From: JBBQER01 sp038320885
GTDB taxonomy: Bacteria; Actinomycetota; Acidimicrobiia; IMCC26256; PALSA-610
Direction of reading: 5' to 3'
Assembly (NCBI GenBank): GCA_038320885.1
Contig: JBBQER010000133.1
Location: 1-8,075, forward strand
DNA length: 8,075 bases
The position numbers and the translations under genes are program-made. The notes beneath the pieces are model-generated. The model had not been told where the DNA came from. It saw only the letters and a list, made by a program, of their open reading frames with translations, and made no database searches. The first letter of the stretch is position 1. Every line of letters starts with the position of its first letter. Below, piece after piece: positions 1 through 4,997 of this stretch.

Positions 1-34
1 ACGTAGAGGTCACGGCGGTGAATTGATCCTGGGG

Positions 35-62
35 CCAGGCGGGTATTAGACCCCTGACCTGG
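35..62 (-). terminator. Possible hairpin terminator downstream of tRNA-Ala
   Basis: An inverted repeat lies 11 bases beyond the 3' end of the tRNA gene. Outer arms CCAGG (35-39) and CCTGG (58-62) enclose inner arms GGGT (41-44) and ACCC (50-53) around a 5-base loop, with a small asymmetric internal loop between the two stems. On the leftward transcript no T-run follows, so it is not a classical intrinsic terminator. It could be a U-less terminator, a processing hairpin or chance in GC-rich DNA. I see no gene in bases 1-72. Confidence 0.3.
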
Positions 63-72
63 ACTTTCGCGG

Positions 73-146
73 TGGAGACGATGGGACTCGAACCCACGAC
101 CCCCTGCTTGCAAAGCAGGTGCTCTAGCCAGCTGAGCTACGCCCCC
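73..146 (-). tRNA. tRNA-Ala (anticodon UGC)
   Basis: Reading the minus strand gives a complete 74-nt cloverleaf. The 7-bp acceptor stem is GGGGGCG against CGTCTCC with discriminator A. The D arm is GCTC/GAGC, the anticodon stem is CCTGC/GCAGG around TTTGCAA, and the T arm is GTGGG/CCCAT around TTCGAGT. The anticodon TGC reads GCN alanine codons. The third acceptor pair is G3-U70, the classic identity element of alanine tRNA, which fits the anticodon. The terminal CCA is not encoded: the genomic bases after the discriminator read CCG, so CCA must be added after transcription, as is usual in this phylum. The gene is single and not in a visible tRNA cluster. Confidence 0.97.
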
Positions 147-157
147 GAGGGGTACTC

Positions 158-163
158 AGCGTA
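158..163 (-). promoter_or_regulatory. Candidate -10 box of tRNA-Ala
   Basis: On the minus strand TACGCT matches the TANNNT -10 pattern and ends 11 nt before the first base of the tRNA, giving a short 5' leader of about 4-5 nt if transcription starts 7 nt downstream. No TTGACA-like -35 is visible at 17-18 bp. The same hexamer precedes the YfhO gene at 2302-2307. It lies in the 76-bp spacer (147-222) shared with the divergent lipoprotein gene. Confidence 0.4.
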
Positions 164-164
164 G

Positions 165-180
165 CGAGCGATTCGAGCGA
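165..180. repeat. Two direct copies of CGAGCGA, 9-bp period
   Basis: CGAGCGA occurs at 165-171 and again at 174-180, separated by TT. The pair sits just upstream of the candidate -10 of the tRNA gene, between it and the lipoprotein gene. It could be a short operator or chance; two copies do not decide it. Confidence 0.35.
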
Positions 181-210
181 CGTACGGACCCGATTCGGCG
201 GACATGCCCG

Positions 211-216
211 TAGGGT
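211..216 (+). promoter_or_regulatory. Candidate -10 box (or SD) of the lipoprotein gene
   Basis: TAGGGT fits TANNNT and ends exactly 6 nt before the ATG at 223, the spacing expected if the transcript begins at or next to the start codon. The same bases contain AGGG (212-215), which could instead act as a weak Shine-Dalgarno 7 nt from the ATG, so sequence alone cannot tell a leaderless from a leadered mRNA. No clear -35 is seen. Confidence 0.4.
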
Positions 217-222
217 TGGTCG

Positions 223-1011
223 ATGTTGTGGCGGTCGGCCGGCGCCGCGCTGCGTGTGAGCGCCGCGCTCCTGTCATGCAGCGCATCCGGAACGCAGCAC
301 CCGTCTGCAGAAACGACCACGCGTCCCGCAGCGCCGCCGAGCACTCGTACGGCGCGGACATTCACCACCGGCTTCGAGTCGCTCGCTGACTTCTCCGGCA
401 TGTACGTCTCACCTCAGACCTCGTCGACTCGCCAAGCACTCGTTGGGTCGCCACGGCACACGGGCAAGTTGGCGCACTGCGGCTGGCTCGCCGGGCCGGG
501 CATGAGCGCGGACACCGACGGGCCCAATCATCGCGGTTACCCGACCGTGCAACTGTGGCGCCTCCCCGGCGGCGGCTTCGCGACGCCGGCGGTCATCGAC
601 ATCTGGGTCTGGGCCGACGTGACGATGCAGCGAGACGACTGGGTGAGCTTGGCGACGCTCTCGGCCGACGCTTCGGATCGTTGGAAGCGTGTCGTCACCG
701 TGAATCTCGATCCCGGTGGCTGGGTCAACGTGTTCCACGTGCCGAACCAGGGTGAGCACATCACCGAGATCGAAACGCACCGCCCGTTCCCGATGCGGCG
801 GTGGGTTCACCTCACGATCACGATCGACTTCGATCCTCGGCACGGGCACATGTCCGTCCTCCAGGACAACGAGCTCGTCGCCCGGGCCCGGGTGAACGGA
901 GGGCACGGCCGACTGGAGCAGGCGCATTTCGGCATGTACGCACGGCCGTCGCTCGCTTCGGGGAAGGTCTGCAACGACGATCTGACGATCGCCTCCCGCT
1001 CACCGTCGTAA
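223..1011 (+). CDS. Predicted lipoprotein with a concanavalin-like jelly-roll domain
   Basis: The protein has 262 residues. Its N-terminus carries arginines at 4 and 11, a short hydrophobic run and a lipobox-like LLSC with Cys19, so it is probably exported, lipid-anchored and cut before Cys19. The hydrophobic part is short, so this is likely rather than certain. Residues 20-46 form a Ser/Thr/Pro-rich linker typical of surface lipoproteins. Residues 47-257 are beta-rich with alternating aromatic and acidic strands (VIDIWVWADV at 124-133, WVHLTITIDFD at 194-204, a closing CNDDLTI at 250-256). This resembles LamG-like or polysaccharide-lyase-type concanavalin folds, which bind or cut glycans. 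I see no catalytic signature that fixes a family, so a carbohydrate-binding role is inference. ATG 223 is chosen because it gives the signal peptide and has TAGGGT 6 nt upstream. The gene ends 35 bp before the phosphoesterase. Confidence 0.8.
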   Translation: MLWRSAGAALRVSAALLSCSASGTQHPSAETTTRPAAPPSTRTARTFTTGFESLADFSGMYVSPQTSSTRQALVGSPRHTGKLAHCGWLAGPGMSADTDGPNHRGYPTVQLWRLPGGGFATPAVIDIWVWADVTMQRDDWVSLATLSADASDRWKRVVTVNLDPGGWVNVFHVPNQGEHITEIETHRPFPMRRWVHLTITIDFDPRHGHMSVLQDNELVARARVNGGHGRLEQAHFGMYARPSLASGKVCNDDLTIASRSPS

Positions 1012-1032
1012 CTCGAGCTCGGGCGGCTCGCG

Positions 1033-1038
1033 TAGCAT
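1033..1038 (+). promoter_or_regulatory. Candidate -10 box of the metallophosphoesterase gene
   Basis: TAGCAT fits TANNNT and ends 8 nt before the ATG at 1047, inside the 35-bp gap after the lipoprotein gene. No Shine-Dalgarno sequence lies before the ATG, so a leaderless or nearly leaderless transcript is the simplest reading. It would let this gene be transcribed separately from its upstream neighbour. Confidence 0.45.
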
Positions 1039-1046
1039 CGCCGGCG

Positions 1047-1775
1047 ATGCAGATCCTGCTGGTATCCGATCTCCACTACACGCTGAAGCAGCTCGACTGG
1101 GTCTCTTCGGTCGCGGGTGAGTTCGACCTCGTGGTCTTGGCCGGCGACCATCTCGACATCGCGTCGATCGTCGAGCCCGACGCGCAGATCGCGGTCGTGC
1201 TCGAGTACATGTCACGGATGGCCGCCAAGACCGCCGTCGCCGCCTGCTCGGGCAACCACGATCTCAACGGCCGCAACGAGCACGGCGAGCTCTCCGCCCG
1301 CTGGCTCGAAGGCGAGACTGCGAGTGGTGTGCTCGTCGACGGAACGCGCCTGGAAACCGAGAAAGTGTTCGTGACGGTGTGCCCGTGGTGGGACGGACCG
1401 CGAACACGGGAGGTCGTGGGCGAGCAGCTCGCGGCCGACGCCGAGCTCGTTGCCGGCCGGCAGTGGATATGGGTGTACCACGCGCCGCCCGACGCGTCGC
1501 CCACGAGTTGGACCGGCAAGCGGCACTACGGCGACGAGGACCTGGTGCGGTGGATCGATCAGTACCAGCCGGCCATCGTCCTGTGCGGCCACGTGCACGA
1601 GTCGCCGTTCAAGGACGACGGCGACTGGATCGACCTGATCGGCTCCACAACCGTGGTGAACGCGGGGCGCCAGCGCGGTCCGATCCCCGCGTGCGTCGAG
1701 ATCGACACCGAGGCCGGACACGCCCGCTGGTCGTCGCTAGCCGGCGTCGAGGAACGATCGTTCGCCGGGGTCTAG
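1047..1775 (+). CDS. Calcineurin-like metallophosphoesterase
   Basis: This 242-residue protein is a compact soluble phosphoesterase with no signal peptide or membrane segment. All family motifs are present in order: D8-L-H10 in SDLH, GD (Asp34), GNHD (Asn70, His71), His145 in VYHAPP, and GHVH (His182, His184). These supply the ligands for a two-metal centre that hydrolyses phosphomono- or phosphodiesters. The substrate cannot be told from sequence; cyclic-nucleotide or nucleic-acid phosphodiesterase and protein phosphatase activities all occur in the superfamily. The frame stays open upstream to 801, but ATG 1047 is the right start: it places the first strand MQILLVSDLH at the N-terminus, as is normal, and avoids a 211-bp overlap with the lipoprotein gene. 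The stop TAG overlaps the stop of the convergent gene by 4 bp. Confidence 0.93.
   Translation: MQILLVSDLHYTLKQLDWVSSVAGEFDLVVLAGDHLDIASIVEPDAQIAVVLEYMSRMAAKTAVAACSGNHDLNGRNEHGELSARWLEGETASGVLVDGTRLETEKVFVTVCPWWDGPRTREVVGEQLAADAELVAGRQWIWVYHAPPDASPTSWTGKRHYGDEDLVRWIDQYQPAIVLCGHVHESPFKDDGDWIDLIGSTTVVNAGRQRGPIPACVEIDTEAGHARWSSLAGVEERSFAGV
1772..1775. other. Shared palindromic stop junction CTAG
   Basis: The rightward phosphoesterase ends in TAG at 1773-1775 and the leftward cNMP-fold gene ends in TAG at 1774-1772, so the two stop codons overlap inside the palindrome CTAG. No spacer and no terminator hairpin lies between the genes, so their transcripts must overlap antisense unless termination occurs inside a coding region. 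Confidence 0.9.
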
Positions 1776-2257
1776 TACTCGGGTTCGGGGTCCCGCTCCG
1801 ACGCGAGCTCGCTCCGGGTACCCGAGCTCCGCATCAGGCTGCCGAGCACGACATCGACCATGCCGAGCCCACCCTCGTGATCGGCGTACTGCTGCTTGAT
1901 GTCGGCGAGGTAGGTGGTCATCACGTGCAGGCGCGCGGCGAGCAGGCGCGCCAGCGCGAGCGGCAGCTCCGCATCGTGGGCGAGCATCGCCGGCGCGTTG
2001 TCGATCACGGCGAGCAGCGACTGCTCGTTCGCAACGACATCGGCCGTCGCCGGGACGCCGAGCAACAACGACATCTCACCGACGCACGCACCCGGCTCGG
2101 TGACCGTCGCGATCAGCTGCCCGGCCTTCTCGACCCGCAGTGCGCCTTCGAGCAACACGTAGAGCGTCCCGCCCGACTCCCCGTCGGTCAGTACTGCATC
2201 GCCGGACGCGACCGACCGCTGCGGAAACCCGCGTGCGAGCGTGAGCAGCTCCTCCAT
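1772..2257 (-). CDS. Cyclic nucleotide-binding-fold protein without DNA-binding domain
   Basis: The protein has 161 residues from the ATG at 2257. Residues 10-90 match the CRP/cNMP-binding beta-roll: FPQRSVASGDAVLTDGE, then LYVLLEGALRV, then the cassette GEMSLLLGVPATADVVA at 60-76. Residues 97-125 form a long helix like the CRP dimerisation helix, followed by a polar acidic tail. There is no helix-turn-helix, so it is not a CRP-type regulator; it may be a sensor or a partner subunit. In the phosphate-binding cassette Gly60 and Glu61 are kept, but the arginine that normally contacts the cyclic phosphate (R-[ST]-A) is Ala70 in ATA, so cAMP or cGMP binding is doubtful. The frame is open upstream to 2356, but that ATG would overlap the divergent YfhO gene and add 33 residues unlike the family. 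GACACT lies 6 nt before ATG 2257. Confidence 0.85.
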   Translation of the reverse strand: MEELLTLARGFPQRSVASGDAVLTDGESGGTLYVLLEGALRVEKAGQLIATVTEPGACVGEMSLLLGVPATADVVANEQSLLAVIDNAPAMLAHDAELPLALARLLAARLHVMTTYLADIKQQYADHEGGLGMVDVVLGSLMRSSGTRSELASERDPEPEY

Positions 2258-2263
2258 GAGCGC

Positions 2264-2269
2264 AGTGTC
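2264..2269 (-). promoter_or_regulatory. Weak candidate -10 box of the cNMP-fold gene
   Basis: On the minus strand GACACT ends 6 nt before ATG 2257. It keeps the A at position 2 and the final T of TANNNT but lacks the first T. An alternative, TAACTT (minus strand, 2298-2303), matches TANNNT and would give a leader of about 35 nt, but no Shine-Dalgarno precedes the ATG, which favours the near site. Confidence 0.25.
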
Positions 2270-2301
2270 GCGCGAACAGGTGCCGTCAGGATTCCGAAAG
2301 T

Positions 2302-2307
2302 TACGCT
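2302..2307 (+). promoter_or_regulatory. Candidate -10 box of the YfhO-family gene
   Basis: TACGCT fits TANNNT, ends 9 nt before the GTG start at 2317 and equals the hexamer before the tRNA gene. There is no Shine-Dalgarno before the GTG. It overlaps by two bases an opposite-strand TAACTT (2298-2303) in the 59-bp divergent spacer 2258-2316. Confidence 0.4.
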
Positions 2308-2316
2308 GCACATCCC

Positions 2317-4677
2317 GTGACTCGCCTCCGACGGTTGCCCCACCCACTGATCGCACTGCTCATGGCGGTGTTCATCGTCGTCGTTGCGTATCCAGAGGTG
2401 GTCTTTCTCGGCGGATCGCTGTCGCCGACCGGACTGAACACGGTCGTGGACAAGAACGCGCATCACCGCACGGTGCAGGTGTACCCGAACATTCAGGCCC
2501 GCAACCCGAAGGACGGCGTGCAAGACCCGGGGGCACGCGTCTGGCAGCTGGTTCCCGCGACCAAGTTCGTGCACCGATCGCTGACGGACAACGAGAGCCT
2601 CTCGTGGAATCCCTACTCCGCCTCGGGCTCGCTCGGTACGGAGACGGTCGCAGACCTCAAGCTCTCTCCGTTCGTGCTGCTGGTTGCGCTGTTCGGCGCG
2701 TCGGCCACCGCGTTCACGTTCGTGGCGCTCGCGTTCGTCGTGCTCGCGCTGTACTGCCTCCAACGGTTCTTCGTTCGAACGCTCGGACTCGGCCGCGTCG
2801 CCGCGGTCGCCGGATGCTTGGCTTTCGTGCTCACCGGCTTCGGCGCCTCGGGGATCAACAGCTCGGTCGGCGCGCCCTACGTGCTGTTCCCCGTCGTGCT
2901 CTACACACTCACCGAGTGGCGCCGGGTCGGCGGAGCTCCGCGTCTGCTCGCGGCCGTCGCCGCCTACGCCGGGTTCGTGCTCACGACCTTCGTGCCGGTC
3001 CAGGTCCTGATGCTGATCTTCGTGCATGCCGTCGCGGTGACGATCGACAGCTCGAACCCGGACCGCGCCCCCGACGTGTCGACAACCCGGCGCGTGCTCG
3101 GCTCACTCGGCCACCAGCTCGTGATCGCCGCCCTCGCGCTCGGACTCACCGCGTTCGCATGGCTGCCCGTGCTCGACGCGTTGCGCCACGCGGGCAGCGA
3201 CGTCGCGTCCTACGGCGAGCGTGAGCTCGCGAGCTCCGGGAAGCTGCGCATGTTGCAGATCGCCTCGCCCTGGTTGAGCAATGCGAGGACATGGGTCGGT
3301 TACATCGGGATCGCTCCGGTCGTGCTCGTCGCCGCGTCGTGGTCGCACGCGCGGCGTCCCGAACGCCGGATCCTGACCGTGTGCATCGTCTTGGGCGCCT
3401 TCACCCTGGCGCTGCACACCGGCTTCCCGGTGATTCGCTCCATCGGAAACCTTCCCGTCCTACGGTCGGTCCGCGGTGACTACTGGGCTTCGGTGACCGC
3501 GGCCGCGATCACCGTGGCGCTCGCCATCGCGGTCGCGACGATCGGCCGGAGGGGCGCGAGCGTCGTCGCCGCGACGCTTACAGGGCTTGCACTCGTGCTC
3601 GCGTTCATCGTGGCCTGGCTCGGCACCGTGTTGCGCGGATCGGACGCGGTGCCCGCGCTCGGCCTGGTTGCGTGCATTGCGGTCATCGCACTCGTCGTGG
3701 CCGTCGCGCGCGCTTCAAAGCACAAACCTCGCCGGCGGATGCTCGCGATCGCCTCGGTCGCGCTGGTCGCCGTCGAGCTGTTCTCATACCAGAACCACAC
3801 CCGTTTCGCGCGCGTCGACCTCGAGGCACATCCGCCCGCGTACGTGACATATCTGCAGCGCCACCTCGTAGCGGGTCGGATCCTCGATGCGGGGCGGGGC
3901 GCTCTCTATCCCGAATGGGCCTCTGTCTTCGGGATCCGGCAGATCGAGACGTTGAACACGATGCAGGTTCCTCCCTACCGCACGTTCTTCCAGCGGTACG
4001 TCAATCCCGGGGAGCCGTCGCTGTTCCTCCAGATAGGCGGTCGGTCGACCCGCGCGTTCAGGGCGGATCCCGACGCGCTCAACGTGCTCTCAGTTCGCTA
4101 CCTCGTTGTCGATGATGCGCTCACGCAGTACGAGGCCGATGTGAGCCGCTGGTATCCGCTCGCGTTCGACGATACCGAGGCCGGTGTACGGGTGTACCGG
4201 AACGACGCGTCGTTCCCGAACGCGTATCTCAGCGCCGCGCTGACGAACGTACGGCACGACGGGACCTGGTCGAAGCAGGCCACGCAGACCGACGACCACG
4301 AGCTCCTCACCGCCGCCCGGGACGCGGGGATCCCGACCCGAGCGACACGCACCCGGAGGACCGGCGCCGCGCGACTCTCCGAGCAGAGCAACACGCAGGT
4401 GACGATCTCCGTGAGGGCGGTGAATCCCTCGGTACTCGTGCTCACCGACAGCTACTACCGGAACTGGACCGCAACGATCGACGGCAAGGCTGCCCACATC
4501 GGCCGGGTCAACGACGTCGTGCGGGGAATCGTCGTTCCCCGGGGCGCGTCGACCGTCGAGTTCCGCTATCACTCGAGCGCGCGCTCGGTAGGCGAGGTCG
4601 TCTCGTACGTGACGCTCGGCGCGCTCGCGCTCTACGCGCTCGTGACCGCCATCCGGCGTCGGCGCGCCCGCGCTTGA
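2317..4677 (+). CDS. YfhO-family polytopic membrane protein (GT-C-like)
   Basis: The protein has 786 residues. After a basic N-terminus comes a first membrane helix (about 10-31), then an extracytoplasmic loop with WNPYSASG at 97-104, the WNP motif usual in YfhO proteins. Further hydrophobic helices lie at about 117-150, 160-195, 209-241, 265-288, 326-341, 352-370, 388-409, 413-437, 444-464 and 474-490, some of these spans holding two helices. Residues 495-755 form a large soluble domain containing LNVLSVRYLVVDD (588-600) and, near its end, a strand-rich block SYYRNWTATIDGKAA to VEFRYHS (712-753). A last helix (about 758-779) ends in a run of arginines. YfhO-family proteins in Firmicutes are linked to glycosylation of lipoteichoic acid from lipid-linked sugars; the substrate here is unknown. 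GTG 2317 is chosen because it gives a normal N-terminus just before the first helix. The next gene begins 21 bp downstream. Confidence 0.9.
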   Translation: MTRLRRLPHPLIALLMAVFIVVVAYPEVVFLGGSLSPTGLNTVVDKNAHHRTVQVYPNIQARNPKDGVQDPGARVWQLVPATKFVHRSLTDNESLSWNPYSASGSLGTETVADLKLSPFVLLVALFGASATAFTFVALAFVVLALYCLQRFFVRTLGLGRVAAVAGCLAFVLTGFGASGINSSVGAPYVLFPVVLYTLTEWRRVGGAPRLLAAVAAYAGFVLTTFVPVQVLMLIFVHAVAVTIDSSNPDRAPDVSTTRRVLGSLGHQLVIAALALGLTAFAWLPVLDALRHAGSDVASYGERELASSGKLRMLQIASPWLSNARTWVGYIGIAPVVLVAASWSHARRPERRILTVCIVLGAFTLALHTGFPVIRSIGNLPVLRSVRGDYWASVTAAAITVALAIAVATIGRRGASVVAATLTGLALVLAFIVAWLGTVLRGSDAVPALGLVACIAVIALVVAVARASKHKPRRRMLAIASVALVAVELFSYQNHTRFARVDLEAHPPAYVTYLQRHLVAGRILDAGRGALYPEWASVFGIRQIETLNTMQVPPYRTFFQRYVNPGEPSLFLQIGGRSTRAFRADPDALNVLSVRYLVVDDALTQYEADVSRWYPLAFDDTEAGVRVYRNDASFPNAYLSAALTNVRHDGTWSKQATQTDDHELLTAARDAGIPTRATRTRRTGAARLSEQSNTQVTISVRAVNPSVLVLTDSYYRNWTATIDGKAAHIGRVNDVVRGIVVPRGASTVEFRYHSSARSVGEVVSYVTLGALALYALVTAIRRRRARA

Positions 4678-4686
4678 CAGCTTCGC

Positions 4687-4692
4687 GAGACT
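4687..4692 (+). promoter_or_regulatory. Weak candidate -10 box of the zinc-finger gene
   Basis: GAGACT ends 6 nt before GTG 4699. It resembles GACACT before the cNMP-fold gene, and both are followed by GC. It lacks the first T of TANNNT. The gene may equally be co-transcribed with the YfhO gene 21 bp upstream. Confidence 0.2.
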
Positions 4693-4698
4693 GCATCC

Positions 4699-4992
4699 GT
4701 GGCCGACTCCTGCACCCATCTCGATCAGATCCGACCCGTCCCCCCGAGCGGCGACGGCTGCGTGGAATGCCTGCTCATGGGCGGCGTGTGGGTGCACGTG
4801 CGCCGTTGCACCGAGTGCGGGCACATCGGGTGCTGCGACAACTCGCCGAACAAGCACGCGACCGCGCACTTCCACGAGTCTGCGCACCCGATCATCCAGT
4901 CGTACGAGCCCGGGGAAGACTGGTATTGGTGCTACGTCGACGACCTCGCGTTCGAGCTCGACGGCGGCGCGCCGAGCCCGTCACACCCGTGA
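4699..4992 (+). CDS. UBP-type zinc finger protein
   Basis: This small soluble protein of 97 residues is nearly all one UBP zinc finger (Zf-UBP, the fold that binds free ubiquitin C-termini in USP5 and HDAC6). Candidate zinc ligands in order are Cys5, His7, Cys21, Cys24, Cys37, Cys40, Cys45 or Cys46, His53, His57, His59 and His63, enough for up to three zinc ions. The core VHVRRCTECGHIGCCD (32-47), HPIIQSYEPGEDWYWC (63-78) and a closing YVDDLAFEL are strongly family-like. Short stand-alone proteins of this kind are widespread in actinobacteria, but I know of no established function; bacteria lack ubiquitin, so the ligand may be another free C-terminus or a prokaryotic ubiquitin-like protein. 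GTG 4699 is chosen because it places the CTH ligand pair right after the start, and an earlier start would run into the YfhO gene. The stop lies 2 bp from that of the convergent gene. Confidence 0.92.
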   Translation: MADSCTHLDQIRPVPPSGDGCVECLLMGGVWVHVRRCTECGHIGCCDNSPNKHATAHFHESAHPIIQSYEPGEDWYWCYVDDLAFELDGGAPSPSHP

Positions 4993-4997
4993 CGTCA
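4990..4997. other. Palindromic stop-stop junction TGACGTCA
   Basis: The rightward zinc-finger gene ends with TGA (4990-4992) and the leftward 1013-codon gene ends with TGA read from 4997-4995. With the two bases CG between them they form the perfect 8-bp palindrome TGACGTCA. This is the second convergent junction in the window whose stop codons create a palindrome. It leaves no room for an intergenic terminator. Confidence 0.9.

Noticed and set aside
73..146. tRNA gene as an integration site for a mobile element
   Set aside because: No integrase gene, no duplicated 3' tRNA fragment in the window and no composition shift beside it.
801..1046. N-terminal extension of the metallophosphoesterase to 801, giving 324 residues
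   Set aside because: The added 82 residues are arginine-rich low-complexity text that is the shifted reading of the lipoprotein gene; the domain starts naturally at ATG 1047.
1379..2320. Rightward open frame of 313 codons
   Set aside because: It runs across the end of the phosphoesterase and antisense to the cNMP-fold gene; its translation is arginine-rich with no recognisable domain, as expected of a shadow frame in GC-rich DNA.
2188..3027. Leftward open frame of 279 codons rich in Glu, Arg and His
   Set aside because: Antisense shadow of the YfhO gene; repetitive charged composition without domain features.
2241..3224. Rightward open frame of 327 codons overlapping the YfhO gene
   Set aside because: Arginine/alanine-rich shadow frame, while the overlapping YfhO frame has clear membrane helices and family motifs.
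4674..4679. TTGACA as a -35 box for the zinc-finger gene
   Set aside because: It is a perfect -35 hexamer, but a 17-bp spacer would put the -10 at 4697-4702, on the start codon, and the sequence there (CCGTGG) is not -10-like.
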